64,000 bases of DNA from Rhodothermia bacterium. GTDB lineage: Bacteria; Bacteroidota; Rhodothermia; Rhodothermales; UBA2364. Position 1 is the first letter of the stretch, and each line of letters opens with the position of its first letter. Below are positions 1 to 8,662 of this stretch, in pieces. Location: positions 1-64,000 of the forward strand of contig JAFLBZ010000009.1 in the NCBI GenBank assembly GCA_017303715.1. The letters run 5' to 3'. The notes below the pieces were generated by a model, which worked only from the letters and a program-made list of their open reading frames with translations, was not told where the DNA came from and did not search any database. Position numbers and translations under genes: made by a program.

Positions 1-108
1 GTTAAAATGGCGAAAATCATTATTTCTGCAACTTCCAAAACCGATGCAAACATTTTTAATCCCAATACATTGAGAGATATTGCCAAATTTGAGGCGATTA
101 ACCTCTAA
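1..108 (+). CDS. possible C-terminal end of a gene entering from the left
   Basis: Frame 1 is open from base 1 to a TAA at 106-108 and would give 35 residues ending FEAINL. Nothing identifies a family. It may be the tail of a gene whose body lies outside the window, or a chance open frame. The stretch from 109 to 230 holds no gene that I can see. Confidence 0.22.
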   Translation, partial: VKMAKIIISATSKTDANIFNPNTLRDIAKFEAINL

Positions 109-230
109 ATATGGCTAAGATATAGAGGATAAAAGGTATTGTTTTTTTTGGTACTTTCCACCTTCGGCAATGAAGTATGCGATATTTATTCGTAAAGCGT
201 TCCAAAGACAGTTGAGCAAGTACGCATGGT

Positions 231-635
231 TTAATCAAGGGCTACATTTGCATATGGGCGAAAGATCAACAAGGGAAGTAGCACGATAAATCCCATAACA
301 GCAAATCCAAAAAGTCCTTTCCCGTCAGCACTGTATAGACCTCCCCACACGCCAAAACCAATCAATCCCAAAGCAATCAAAAGTGCTTGTAGCCAATTTA
401 GCCAAGTGTTACCCCGTTGGAAATGTATGCTCAAAAAGAGTAGCCAAGTGCCCATGAGAAACATGGTAATGCTGCTAAATACCCAAATGAGAACCAAGTC
501 GTCTTGTGTAGCACCCGTTACAAAGCCTTGCGAGATGGCCTCAAATTGTGCGGCAAGTCCCATCGTGGCATGTGGAATGGCGGCTAAGGTGAGTAGTCCG
601 CCGGAGATACGGCATGCCCATGTAAGTGTTTTCAT
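231..635 (-). CDS. small four-helix membrane protein, unknown function
   Basis: The 134-residue product is almost entirely hydrophobic, with about four predicted membrane segments: an N-terminal segment after MKTLTWACRISGG, one around LVLIWVFSSITMFLMGTWLL, one around LQALLIALGLIGFGVWGG and a C-terminal one around FAVMGFIVLLPLLIF. The frame is open 15 codons further upstream, but the ATG at 635 starts a sequence that leads straight into the first helix, so I prefer it. I recognise no characterised family. It stands alone, divergent from the PhzF-like gene about 150 bp away. It is probably an inner-membrane protein; its role is unknown. Confidence 0.6.
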   Translation of the reverse strand: MKTLTWACRISGGLLTLAAIPHATMGLAAQFEAISQGFVTGATQDDLVLIWVFSSITMFLMGTWLLFLSIHFQRGNTWLNWLQALLIALGLIGFGVWGGLYSADGKGLFGFAVMGFIVLLPLLIFRPYANVALD

Positions 636-787
636 TTGTTGTAGGGTTAAATGATATAATAACTTAGACACGGAAATCAATATACAAAAAAGCCTTACCC
701 CACTAAATTCTTTTCCAGTTCTACCGAACCCGAACCTTTTTTAGGCGTTGTACATGCTTTCGTAGAAGTTCAAAAATTCCCAGAATT

Positions 788-1573
788 ATGCTTTCTGTTT
801 TCCAAGTTGATGCCTTCACAGACCGCCTTTTTGGGGGGAATCCGGCTGCTGTCGTGCCATTAGAACATTGGCTGCCTACAGAAGTAATGTTGTCTATAGC
901 AGCAGAAAACAACCTTGCCGAGACTGCTTTTTTTGTCCCAATAGCGGATGGAGAGTACCATCTTCGTTGGTTCACGCCTGAAATTGAAGTGCCTCTATGT
1001 GGTCATGCCACGCTTGCTACGGCACATATCTTATTTCGGCATCTGGGGGAACAGTCGCCGGAAATTGTGTTTCATTCTGCCAGTGGCCCTCTTATCGTTA
1101 CCCAAAATGGTGACCGTTTGGAACTCAATTTTCCCAGTGAGAAACTCACGCCTATCGAGCCAATAAACGCACTCGTGGAAGGACTGCGAATGCGCCCGGT
1201 GTTTACGGGCATGGCCAAGCATTATCTTCTGGCCGAGTTGCCCGATGAAGACACCGTCCGCTCATTAGAACCCGATTTTGTGGCATTGGCAAAGGTAGAG
1301 GCACTTGGGGTTATTGTTACGTCTCGTGGAAAACAAGCTGATTTCGTCTCGCGATTTTTTGCGCCAAATGCAGGCATCAACGAAGACCCCGTTACAGGTT
1401 CGGCACACTGCGTGTTGGTTCCGTATTGGGCAGAAAAGACAGGTCAAAAAACCTTTTGGGCCTTGCAAGTTTCCAAACGTGGTGGCTCGCTTTGGTGTAC
1501 CTTAGAACATGAGCGGGTGCGGATGTCGGGACATGCAGTAACGTATTTGCAAGGTACTTTTTCATATGAATAG
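788..1573 (+). CDS. PhzF family isomerase/epimerase-like protein
   Basis: Cytoplasmic PhzF-fold protein of 261 residues, slightly short for the family (about 260-300). Diagnostic features are the N-terminal FQVDAFTDRLFGGNPAAVV segment, the general acid/base glutamate at residue 45 in NNLAETAFF, the central CGHATLA motif, and the second-domain EDPVTGSAHC motif that helps form the active site. Most homologues outside phenazine clusters have unknown substrates. No phenazine genes are nearby, so a phenazine role is not supported. The gene overlaps the next lipoprotein gene by 8 bp (ATG at 1566 inside its 3' end), suggesting co-transcription and translational coupling. Confidence 0.88.
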   Translation: MLSVFQVDAFTDRLFGGNPAAVVPLEHWLPTEVMLSIAAENNLAETAFFVPIADGEYHLRWFTPEIEVPLCGHATLATAHILFRHLGEQSPEIVFHSASGPLIVTQNGDRLELNFPSEKLTPIEPINALVEGLRMRPVFTGMAKHYLLAELPDEDTVRSLEPDFVALAKVEALGVIVTSRGKQADFVSRFFAPNAGINEDPVTGSAHCVLVPYWAEKTGQKTFWALQVSKRGGSLWCTLEHERVRMSGHAVTYLQGTFSYE

Positions 1574-2159
1574 TCCTTTTTTACACATGTTGGGATGGGG
1601 GGTGTGGGGCTTGGTCGTTTTTACCTTTGGCGCGTGCGATCTTTTTACCCCAAGAATCCCAGAAAATCCACTTGGGAATGGTGGAACTTGGCGCCAACCG
1701 GATACGCCCGATCGGGTGATTGAGAACCTGCGTAGTGCCATCTCCGAACGAAATGTACAGCACTACACCCGCTCTTTGGCTTCAGATTTGGTCTTCACAC
1801 CCACCATTTCCGCTGAAAATCGGGATCCCGTACTTTGGACAAAGTGGGGAATTACCGAAGAGGAAACCTATTTTGCACGTTTGGCCACCGCCGCCTCTTT
1901 GTTTACCGGACATCATTTAGACCTTTTCGAGACTTCACAAATTATCATTGACAACCGCCACGTAGCATATCAAGCCACTTATACCTTGCAAATGCAACAT
2001 AGCCGCAACAGCGAGGGAATCCCCGTCGAGGTGAAAGGAAAAGTGGTTTGGAATTTGTCCCAGCAACCGGATGGGCTTTGGAAAATTGAGCGTTGGGCAG
2101 ACCAAAGTTTGATCGGAGCGCCTTCTTGGAGCGACTTGAAAGCTGCATTTTTCAAATAA
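1566..2159 (+). CDS. lipoprotein of unknown function (first of a related pair)
   Basis: The 197-residue product has a signal peptide ending in a lipobox (FTFGAC, lipidated Cys about residue 24), so it should be anchored in a cell-envelope membrane. After the Cys comes a proline-rich linker, then a compact domain with the pattern expected of NTF2-like/SnoaL folds (helix RVIENLRSAISERNVQHYTRSL, then strands ending in a conserved W near KIERWADQ). The next gene has the same design, including a matching N-terminal FxPxIxExNP stretch, so the two probably arose by tandem duplication. It overlaps the end of the PhzF-like gene. No molecular function can be assigned. Confidence 0.7.
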   Translation: MNSPFLHMLGWGVWGLVVFTFGACDLFTPRIPENPLGNGGTWRQPDTPDRVIENLRSAISERNVQHYTRSLASDLVFTPTISAENRDPVLWTKWGITEEETYFARLATAASLFTGHHLDLFETSQIIIDNRHVAYQATYTLQMQHSRNSEGIPVEVKGKVVWNLSQQPDGLWKIERWADQSLIGAPSWSDLKAAFFK

Positions 2160-2171
2160 ACCAATCCCAAA

Positions 2172-2693
2172 ATGAGGCGCTTTCGGCAGTACTTGTTCTT
2201 TCTCGGAGTTTGGGGCTTTACCTTTCTTTCGGGATGTAATCCCTTTGCACCCGCGATAGAGGAAGGTAATCCTTATCAAAACCTTCTGGGCGACCCAACC
2301 ACCATTGATGGTTTCTTTACCAATTTTAAGAATGGCTATGAACTACGCGACTTAGCCATCTATCAGCCCTTGATAGATTCTTCGTTCACCTTTATTTATC
2401 GTGATTTCGAGGCAGGTATAGACCGGCAGTGGGGGTATGCGCAGGAAATCGAGTCCACACGCCAAATGTTCCAACGTGCAGACCTGATTCGACTAGATTG
2501 GAACCAAGTGGTGCTTCAGGAAGTGGCGGAGGACAACAAAAGCGCACAAATTATTCGGTCGTTTAACCTGACCATTTCCCTCGGTGCGGGCGAGGTATTT
2601 CGGGGGAATGGACGGGTCATTTTTTTGCTTACAAGACGCCGAAGCGATTTACCTTGGCGGCTTCTACAATGGCGCGACGAGAGTGAAACATAA
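2172..2693 (+). CDS. lipoprotein of unknown function (second of a related pair)
   Basis: 173 residues with a signal peptide and lipobox (FLSGC, Cys about residue 21). The mature part begins NPFAPAIEEGNPYQNLLGDPTT and continues with a helix (IDGFFTNFKNGYELRDLAIYQPLID) and a series of strands ending in a Trp-rich tail (PWRLLQWRDE). The plan matches the preceding gene: lipobox, short linker with an NP pair, an N-terminal helix counting residues before a W/F-rich sheet, and a terminal W. It lies 12 bp after its neighbour on the same strand, so it is likely in the same transcript. NTF2-like fold is an inference; ligand unknown. Confidence 0.7.
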   Translation: MRRFRQYLFFLGVWGFTFLSGCNPFAPAIEEGNPYQNLLGDPTTIDGFFTNFKNGYELRDLAIYQPLIDSSFTFIYRDFEAGIDRQWGYAQEIESTRQMFQRADLIRLDWNQVVLQEVAEDNKSAQIIRSFNLTISLGAGEVFRGNGRVIFLLTRRRSDLPWRLLQWRDESET

Positions 2694-2786
2694 CCTTTTT
2701 CTGTTTCTTGGGCTAATAATTACAATGACCTAAGCAAAAGAACGGGATCAACCCCTTGCGTTCGTCAATCGTTAATTAGTAATCCG

Positions 2787-3458
2787 TTATTGAGCGACTT
2801 CAATTTGCAGTTCTTGAATATGTCCACGTACATCGCTAACCGCCAAAAAATGCAAGGCTTCCGCAATGCGATAGGGATCAATCCACGTATTTGGATCTAT
2901 GCGTGGCATGGCCACCCGATTTCCGGGGGTATCAATAGCGCCCATTGGGAAGACCGTGCTCACCCGTATTCCTGCATGACCCAATTCTTGCGCAAGGGAG
3001 CGTAAATAAACCCGTACTGCCGCCTTTGCAGCACTATACAAGGCCATTCCGCCTGCTCCTTGGATACCAGCCCCTGCCGAAATGCCCGCAATAAAACCAG
3101 TTTTCCGGGCCAACATTCGCGGTAAAACGGCAGTTACTGTATTGAATAATGTATTGAAATTAATGGACATAAGGTATTGTAGATCTTCGGGTACGGCTTC
3201 TTCGGCCACTTGCATTGAGAACCCGCCTGCAATGTTCAAAACCGCATCTGGGGTTTGGGGCAGGGCAAAGACGGCCTCTTTTACGGCTTCAAAATTCGTC
3301 AGATCAACAGCTTGAGTGTTTGCCATTGGGAAGTTCAGTTTTAAACGCTCGTCCGAGACATCAAACAAAATGAGATCCCAGCCATGAGCCGCAAAGACTT
3401 GGCTCACCACCGTGCCGAGTGCGCCCGCAGCACCCGTAATAAGAACAGTTCGTGACAT
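2787..3458 (-). CDS. short-chain dehydrogenase/reductase (SDR)
   Basis: Classical SDR of 223 residues, somewhat short (usual about 250). The Rossmann nucleotide-binding motif TGAAGALG lies at residues 8-15, the NIAGG motif at about 75-79, the catalytic Ser in ISAGAG at about 127, and YSAAK (Tyr141, Lys145) in the active site. The substrate cannot be read from the sequence, and the usual NAD/NADP-selecting position after strand 2 is FDVSDERL, with an Asp that favours NAD(H). It reads leftwards in a group with the ATP-grasp and ilvA genes but is separated from the ATP-grasp gene by 47 bp. Soluble cytoplasmic enzyme. Confidence 0.85.
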   Translation of the reverse strand: MSRTVLITGAAGALGTVVSQVFAAHGWDLILFDVSDERLKLNFPMANTQAVDLTNFEAVKEAVFALPQTPDAVLNIAGGFSMQVAEEAVPEDLQYLMSINFNTLFNTVTAVLPRMLARKTGFIAGISAGAGIQGAGGMALYSAAKAAVRVYLRSLAQELGHAGIRVSTVFPMGAIDTPGNRVAMPRIDPNTWIDPYRIAEALHFLAVSDVRGHIQELQIEVAQ

Positions 3459-3505
3459 GGTACGTATGGTTTTATGGTTAGTGAATCGTTCCTCTTTAAT
3501 CTGTT

Positions 3506-4495
3506 CTATACCAATCCTAAGCGCTTCAATCCGCGTTCCATCACCTCAGCCAGCCAACTTTCATAGGGTTGCCCCATCAATTCGGCAAGAATCGCAAATG
3601 AACCGTCGGGGGCAAAAGTTGGTAATGTATTTACTTCCAGAAACCAAGGGATTCCGTTTTTATCTACCCTAAAATCTACCCGTGCAAAATCTCGGCAATC
3701 TATTCTTTCATAGGCGCGAATGGCAAAATCTTGCATTTCCTGTTCTAATTGTGGCGTAAGCACGCCGGGCAAATCATAGGCCCAGTTGGAGGGGGGCACA
3801 CCTTTGCGTTCCAATACATGCAGACCAATGCCCGTTTTTTGCTCTACCGCCCGCTGAAGAACGGGAAGCGCGACCGCCGGAGCATTTCCCACCACCGCAA
3901 CTGTAAATTCAGCACCTTCTATAAATGGTTCGATTAGCGCATCTTGACGATATAGTTTGTGGATACGCCCCACTTCTTGATGTAAGGCCACTTCGTTGAA
4001 GACTTTTGAGGAAGGCAAAATCCCTTTTGCAGTCCCTTCGTAACGTGGTTTTACAAAAAGCGGGAAGTGATGTTTTGGGATTTGAGGAACCACCCGACGC
4101 TCAAAATCCGCCACCCAATGTGGTACACATGGTACGCCCGTTTGTACCACCAAGTCCTTCGTCCAGACTTTATCTACCGAAAGCGAAAGGGTTAAGGCAT
4201 CCGAACCAAGATGAGGAATTCCCGCAAGTTCAAAAAGAACAGGTGCATAAGCTTCTCTATTTCGCGTTCGTCCTATTTCTGCAATGCTCAACGCCGCATC
4301 CAAGCGTAAGGAAGAATGTTGCTCTAAGAGGTTACGGACGGGGCCGATGCGGAACACATCGTGTCCCAAGCGATGGAAAGCAGCTTCGAGTGCGGCAACA
4401 GTTTCTTCTGGCTCCAACTCTGCATCTGCATCCTCTGGGTCTTCCGGTTGCCAATCAAAATGTTCAAACAAGTCGTAAACTAGGCCAATTCGCAC
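3506..4495 (-). CDS. D-alanine-D-alanine ligase-like ATP-grasp protein
   Basis: 329 residues with the Ddl layout: an N-terminal substrate domain (MRIGLVYD, then an acidic insert rich in D/E), an ATP-grasp core with HFPLFVKPRYEGTAKGI and the ...IEPFIEGAEFTVAVVG strand, and the C-terminal metal-binding DFARVDFRVDKNGIPWFLEVNTLPTF region with the Asp/Glu/Asn ligands of this family. Family members join two small amino or hydroxy acids using ATP. The N-terminal acidic insertion and lack of neighbouring mur genes leave open whether it is the cell-wall ligase or a paralogue. The start codon is GTG at 4495; no in-frame ATG precedes it before the end of ilvA, 11 bp away, so both genes are probably co-transcribed. 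Confidence 0.75.
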   Translation of the reverse strand: MRIGLVYDLFEHFDWQPEDPEDADAELEPEETVAALEAAFHRLGHDVFRIGPVRNLLEQHSSLRLDAALSIAEIGRTRNREAYAPVLFELAGIPHLGSDALTLSLSVDKVWTKDLVVQTGVPCVPHWVADFERRVVPQIPKHHFPLFVKPRYEGTAKGILPSSKVFNEVALHQEVGRIHKLYRQDALIEPFIEGAEFTVAVVGNAPAVALPVLQRAVEQKTGIGLHVLERKGVPPSNWAYDLPGVLTPQLEQEMQDFAIRAYERIDCRDFARVDFRVDKNGIPWFLEVNTLPTFAPDGSFAILAELMGQPYESWLAEVMERGLKRLGLV

Positions 4496-4506
4496 AGAAA
4501 CCTCGG

Positions 4507-5781
4507 TTAAATCAGAAACTGGAATAAATCTGGCTTTTCATTAAGATATTCATAAACAAAGCCTTGTGCCTGCATTCTCGCAACAAGAGGTTCAAAATCC
4601 TCCGCACGTTGTAACTCCAATCCTACGATGGCTGGCCCGCGTTCACGGTTGGTTTTTTTTTGGTATTGGAAGTACGTTATGTCGTCGTCGGGGCCTAAAA
4701 CATTGGTGACGAATTTGCGAAGTGCACCTGACCGTTGGGGAAACCGAATAATGAAATAGTGTTTAATTCTTTCGTAAAGCAAGGAGCGTTCACGGATTTC
4801 TTCTGTTCGCGTGATGTCGTTGTTGGAGCCGGAAATGACGCAAACCACATTTTTTCCGTTGATTTTCTCGCGATAGTCTGGATGACCAAGCGCCGTAACC
4901 GAGAGCGCTCCGGCCGGCTCCACCACCATCCCTTCCTCATCATAGAGTTTAAGAATGGTGGTGCAGACTGCACCCTCATCTACCACGATCATGTCATCGA
5001 GTAAATGTCGGCAAAGATCAAAAGCCTTATCACCCACATGTTTCACGGCAGCGCCATCCACAAATTTATCAATTTTAGCCAAGGTTACGTTTTCCCCTTT
5101 CTCCAAAGAAACCTTCATTGCAGGTGCGCCAGAAGCCTCTACGCCAATAATTTTGGTGTCTTCGCTTAGGTTTTTGAAAACCGCCAAAATACCAGAGAGC
5201 AAACCACCACCACCGACGGGCACAAAGAGGTAATCTATACGGTCTGCACTGTCTTTCAGGATTTCTAAAGCAACCGTGCCTTGGCCTTCGATGACCTTCT
5301 CGTCGTCAAAGGGATGGATAAACGGCACCCGCTCCACCTCGCTATAGGCCATCGCTGCATTGTAGGCATCATCAAACGTATCTCCTGTTAGAATCACCTC
5401 CACAAATTCTTTCCCGAACAATTTTACTTGTCGGACTTTCTGCTTTGGTGTGGGAGTGGGCATAAAAATTTTCCCACGGATTCCCATTTTTTGACAAGAA
5501 TAGGCCACGCCTTGTGCATGGTTTCCTGCGCTGGCACAAACCACCCCTTTATCCAACGTCGCCGGGTCTAAGGTGCATATTTTATTGTATGCGCCCCGTA
5601 ATTTGTACGATCGTACCACCTGTAAATCTTCCCGTTTGAACCAAATATTGGCCGAAAGTTGCTGGGAAAGGTTCACACTCATGATGAGCGGGGTATGGGT
5701 CACAATATGTCTTAAACGTAAATAGGCCCGTTCTATATCGGTTAACGAAGGGATGTAAATGGATTCAGCGATTTCGATCAT
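4507..5781 (-). CDS. ilvA: threonine ammonia-lyase (threonine deaminase)
   Basis: PLP-dependent enzyme that converts threonine to 2-oxobutanoate, the first step of isoleucine synthesis. The PLP lysine is Lys60 in RSYKLRGAYNK, the cofactor phosphate loop is GGGGLLSG, and ASAGNHAQG binds substrate. The protein has 424 residues: a catalytic domain of about 330 and a single C-terminal ACT-like regulatory domain (from about 335, RIKHYFIIRFPQRSGALRKFV), shorter than the two-domain E. coli enzyme and like the common short biosynthetic type, so isoleucine feedback is plausible. No other ilv gene is nearby. The ATG at 5781 gives a normal N-terminus (IERAYLRLRHIVTHTPL). Confidence 0.92.
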   Translation of the reverse strand: MIEIAESIYIPSLTDIERAYLRLRHIVTHTPLIMSVNLSQQLSANIWFKREDLQVVRSYKLRGAYNKICTLDPATLDKGVVCASAGNHAQGVAYSCQKMGIRGKIFMPTPTPKQKVRQVKLFGKEFVEVILTGDTFDDAYNAAMAYSEVERVPFIHPFDDEKVIEGQGTVALEILKDSADRIDYLFVPVGGGGLLSGILAVFKNLSEDTKIIGVEASGAPAMKVSLEKGENVTLAKIDKFVDGAAVKHVGDKAFDLCRHLLDDMIVVDEGAVCTTILKLYDEEGMVVEPAGALSVTALGHPDYREKINGKNVVCVISGSNNDITRTEEIRERSLLYERIKHYFIIRFPQRSGALRKFVTNVLGPDDDITYFQYQKKTNRERGPAIVGLELQRAEDFEPLVARMQAQGFVYEYLNEKPDLFQFLI

Positions 5782-5803
5782 AGTGCATAAAGGTCAAGTC
5801 GAA

Positions 5804-6124
5804 TTAAAGTAAAAACAAGGTTTCTTGTGGGATAGGGATCAGATACTCAGGCGAAAGGGCTTCTAAGTGAACACTGTACATGCCCGTACCACGAAAGTCC
5901 ACAATCACGTATTTGTCTTCTTGTTTGATCACCTCTCCAATCCCATAAAAAGATGGCATTGGGCCGTAATAAACCAATTGGCCGGGGGCTAAAGTCGTAC
6001 TCCGCGCCCGCAAATGAAAGGGGGGAATGGGCTTTAACAGTTCTAAACGGTATATAGGTGCTTTTGATTTGGTTTCCAAGGCAGTAATATTCGGTGATGG
6101 AGAAATTTTCGATTGAAGGGTCAA
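5804..6124 (-). CDS. small protein of unknown function
   Basis: 106 residues. The N-terminal 25 are low complexity; the rest (from about APIYRLELLKPIPPFHLRARS) looks like a compact all-beta module with LAPGQLVYYGP, GIGEVI and YVIVDFRGTGMYSVHLEAL, rather like the short beta-barrels found at the ends of nucleic-acid enzymes, though this is only an impression. It lies 22 bp upstream of ilvA on the same strand. No ATG is available in frame; the likely start is TTG at 6124 and is uncertain. An overlapping frame (5847-6143) has an ATG but reads as a poor protein. Confidence 0.5.
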   Translation of the reverse strand: MTLQSKISPSPNITALETKSKAPIYRLELLKPIPPFHLRARSTTLAPGQLVYYGPMPSFYGIGEVIKQEDKYVIVDFRGTGMYSVHLEALSPEYLIPIPQETLFLL

Positions 6125-6312
6125 ATCCGTATAAAGTTGCCAAAAAACAAGCCCTTTTCCAAATAAATTTATAACCGGTGTTTAAACTTTATGGCAAGCG
6201 TGCTTATATTAAAGGTTAAACCTTACACATCTCTCCCCCAAGGTTGTAAACCCTTTCACATTAATCGTTTTGATCCGGGATCCCACCATGTCCTTGATCA
6301 CTAAAACCGCAT

Positions 6313-6600
6313 ATGGTTATGCAATTACAGACAAAAATCGTGGATAGACAGGTAGGTCGGAATGCCGAACTGTTTGCCCAATCCATCGCTAAGTTAGAAA
6401 ACAAGGAGCGGAGGTATCCTTATTTACGCATTCTAATTAGTATTATGGAACAGGCGCATCCCGAATGGAACCAAGCACCGCACAAAGATTATCAGGTTGC
6501 GCACATCATCCATGTGATGAGTCAAGGTGCTTTAGATTCCGACGAAATCGCAGAAGTTGTCCGTGTTCGTGATGAAGAACGTGGTATTTTCTACGATTGA
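6313..6600 (+). CDS. DUF4290 family protein
   Basis: 95-residue soluble protein that resembles the DUF4290 family, found almost only in Bacteroidota and relatives. Recognisable elements are VGRNAELFAQSIAKLENKERRYPYLRILISIME, which matches the usual YGRN...I..I.dreeR...A..II.iM pattern, and the following HPEWNQAPHKDYQVAHIIHVMS helix. The family is usually about 200 residues, so this copy keeps only the N-terminal half. No function is known. It sits alone, divergent from the small unknown gene at 5804-6124, with a 188-bp intergenic region that should contain both promoters; no clear promoter motif could be picked there. Confidence 0.6.
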   Translation: MVMQLQTKIVDRQVGRNAELFAQSIAKLENKERRYPYLRILISIMEQAHPEWNQAPHKDYQVAHIIHVMSQGALDSDEIAEVVRVRDEERGIFYD

Positions 6601-6653
6601 GCATCCCCTTTGACACAAGCATTTGGGGCGATACCAATAGGTGTTGCCCTTTT

Positions 6654-7190
6654 TTATGACTTAACCCGCTCCGGGTTTGCCGCGATAAACCGTTCCCACG
6701 TCTTTTCACGACCACCCGCACCGGTTTTTTCCCTTCCGGCATGGCATAAAGCCACTGCCAAGGCATCCGAGGCATCAAAACCTTTGTCATCCACGACCTT
6801 CAGCAACGTTTTTACCATAAACCATACCTGCTCTTTGGCTGCATTGCCATTGCCCGTAACCGATTTTTTGACCTCCTTTGGCGTATATTGTACCACCGGA
6901 AGACCAGCATTGAGGGCGGCCAATACTGCGGCTGCTTGCGCACGTCCCAATTTGAGCATGGCCTGGGCATTGCGGCCATAAACGGGCATTTCTATCGCGC
7001 AAACCGTCGGCTTATTCCGTTGGATCACGGCTTCGATCCGGTCAAAAATGGTTTTTAGGCGATCGAAGTGCGCTTCTTGCTTCTCCAATTGCAAAAATCC
7101 ATATTCAAGCACCGTTTCCGTTCGCCCAACAACCTGAAGGATGCCGTAGCCAGTGAAATTACTGCCGGGGTCTATGCCAAGAATAACCAA
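6654..7190 (-). CDS. ruvC: Holliday junction endonuclease RuvC
   Basis: RuvC resolves Holliday junctions made by RuvAB during recombinational repair. The 178-residue length is normal. The four acidic catalytic residues are visible: the Asp in ILGIDPGSNFTGYGI, the Glu in CAIEMPVYGRNAQAMLKLGRAQ, and the two Asp in GFDASDALAVALCH. The DNA-contacting YTPKEVKKSVTGNGNAAKEQV segment is also intact. The start is TTG at 7190, since no ATG or GTG occurs in frame before the stop 30 bp upstream. The gene follows a GNAT gene and yebC on the same strand; the yebC-ruvC pairing is a recurrent bacterial arrangement. Confidence 0.93.
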   Translation of the reverse strand: MVILGIDPGSNFTGYGILQVVGRTETVLEYGFLQLEKQEAHFDRLKTIFDRIEAVIQRNKPTVCAIEMPVYGRNAQAMLKLGRAQAAAVLAALNAGLPVVQYTPKEVKKSVTGNGNAAKEQVWFMVKTLLKVVDDKGFDASDALAVALCHAGREKTGAGGREKTWERFIAANPERVKS

Positions 7191-7217
7191 AGTTTTAAGG
7201 GTTGTAGTGGAAGTTGC

Positions 7218-7715
7218 TTAGTCCGTTAAAGACGCCGAAAGTTGCTTGAGGTGTTCTCCGGTTACGCGGAACGTCGTCCATTCGTCCATTGAAACTGCCC
7301 CCAATTTTTTATAAAACGAAATCGCTGGCTCGTTCCAGTCCAACACCGACCATTCTAACCGCCCGCAAGAGCGCGACACGGCCAATTGTGCCAAATAGCG
7401 CAACAAAGCCTCTCCATAACCCTTGCCACGATGTTCAGACAACACAAAAAGGTCTTCTAAGTAGATGCCGGGCTGTGCCAAAAAGGTGGAATAATTATGA
7501 AAGAACAAGGCAAATCCAACGGGAATGTCCGCCTCCAATGCCAAAACCACTTCGGCATAAGGTCGTTCCCCAAACAAGGAATGTTGTAGGGCGGCTTCTG
7601 TAGCCACAACCTCGTGCCTCAGTTTCTCATAATCAGCCAATTCGGTGATAAACCGCAAAATCACGGGAATGTCTTGTGGTGTGGCCGAGCGAATGATAAA
7701 CGTGGGTGCAGACAT
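7218..7715 (-). CDS. GNAT family N-acetyltransferase
   Basis: 165-residue single GNAT domain. The N-terminal IRSATPQDIPVILRFITELADYEKL and the acetyl-CoA-binding LYVLSEHRGKGYGEALLRYLA-type motif (here LEDLFVLSEHRGKGYG) match the diamine/thialysine acetyltransferase-like branch (SAT family), as do the ALFFHNYSTFLAQPGIYLEDLF strand and the C-terminal LDWNEPAISFYKKLGA. The substrate is probably a small polyamine-like or thialysine-like amine, but this is inferred from resemblance only. It lies between yebC (6 bp) and ruvC (27 bp) on one strand and is likely co-transcribed with them. Confidence 0.82.
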   Translation of the reverse strand: MSAPTFIIRSATPQDIPVILRFITELADYEKLRHEVVATEAALQHSLFGERPYAEVVLALEADIPVGFALFFHNYSTFLAQPGIYLEDLFVLSEHRGKGYGEALLRYLAQLAVSRSCGRLEWSVLDWNEPAISFYKKLGAVSMDEWTTFRVTGEHLKQLSASLTD

Positions 7716-7721
7716 ATGTGT

Positions 7722-8468
7722 TTAACCGATTGCCTCAAGGGTTTCGTCGTCTAGTTCAAGGGTATGGTACACCTCTTGAACATCATCATAATCTTCGAGC
7801 ATGTCTATTAATTTCATGACCTTAACGGCTTCTTCCGGCTTTAGTTTGTTGGTGGTGGTCGGGATGCGCTCCAAATTGGCTTCAATAGGTTTAAGGTCCG
7901 CCTCGGTCAAGGCTTGCTGAACCGCACCAAATGCCTCCACGGGGGTCGTAATAATATAGCGATCTGCTTCCTCCTCTAAATCATCTGCACCGGCATCAAC
8001 GACCAATTCAAACAAGTCGTCGTGGGCAATGGCCGAGGAGGAGACTTCGATGATGCCTTTATGGTCAAACAAATACCCCACCGATCCCGTAGTTCCCAAA
8101 TTTCCACCATGCTTATTGAAGGCATGACGGACATCTGCCACCGTCCGTACCGAATTGTCCGTGAGCGTTTCCACAAAAACGGCAATGCCAAATGGTGCAT
8201 AACCTTCGTAATTCAGTTCTTCGTAGTCTGCACCCGCAATTTCCCCCGTTCCACGTTTAATGGCACGCTGCATATTGTCTTTGGGCATATTCTCTGCACG
8301 TGCACGCTCCAATGCTGCCGCAAGTTTGGCATTCATGCTGGGGTCGCCACCGCCATCTCGTGAGGCCACCATAATTTCGCGGGTGATGCGTTGCCATACC
8401 TTAGAACGCTTCCCGTCCACAACAGCTTTGATTCTCTTTACCTTAGACCACTTATTATGTCCAGCCAT
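7722..8468 (-). CDS. YebC/PmpR (TACO1) family protein
   Basis: 248-residue YebC-type protein. The signature start MAGHNKWSKVKRIKAVVDGKRSKVW is complete, followed by the KDNMQRAIKRGTGE segment and the three-domain layout of the family, with the acidic C-terminus ending LDDETLEAIG. Members act as DNA-binding regulators or, as shown for some bacterial and mitochondrial members, as ribosome-associated factors that help translation. The choice between these cannot be made here. The frame stays open 8 codons further upstream (to 8492), but the family signature fixes the ATG at 8468. First gene of the yebC-GNAT-ruvC group. Confidence 0.92.
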   Translation of the reverse strand: MAGHNKWSKVKRIKAVVDGKRSKVWQRITREIMVASRDGGGDPSMNAKLAAALERARAENMPKDNMQRAIKRGTGEIAGADYEELNYEGYAPFGIAVFVETLTDNSVRTVADVRHAFNKHGGNLGTTGSVGYLFDHKGIIEVSSSAIAHDDLFELVVDAGADDLEEEADRYIITTPVEAFGAVQQALTEADLKPIEANLERIPTTTNKLKPEEAVKVMKLIDMLEDYDDVQEVYHTLELDDETLEAIG

Positions 8469-8662
8469 AAGAAGTACAATGATTAAGTTCAATTAAATAA
8501 AAGAATTTTTAAGTTAAGAAAATCTGGCCATGTTTCTTGTAAAAAACAGTTCAAGTACCGGTCTATAATAAAATTTAGGGACTTTGCAGATTCTCGGCGG
8601 ATTAATTTCTCCGATAGGCCGTTCTGGTTGTATCTTTCCCAAAATCTGACCTCAAAACACCT

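Noticed and set aside
788-1573. Phenazine biosynthesis
   Set aside because: The gene is PhzF-like, but no other phz genes are present and most PhzF homologues act in unrelated pathways.
5847-6143. Alternative ATG-started frame over the small gene upstream of ilvA
   Set aside because: The product has irregular composition and lacks the clean beta pattern of the 106-residue frame, which reads up to ilvA in a normal way.
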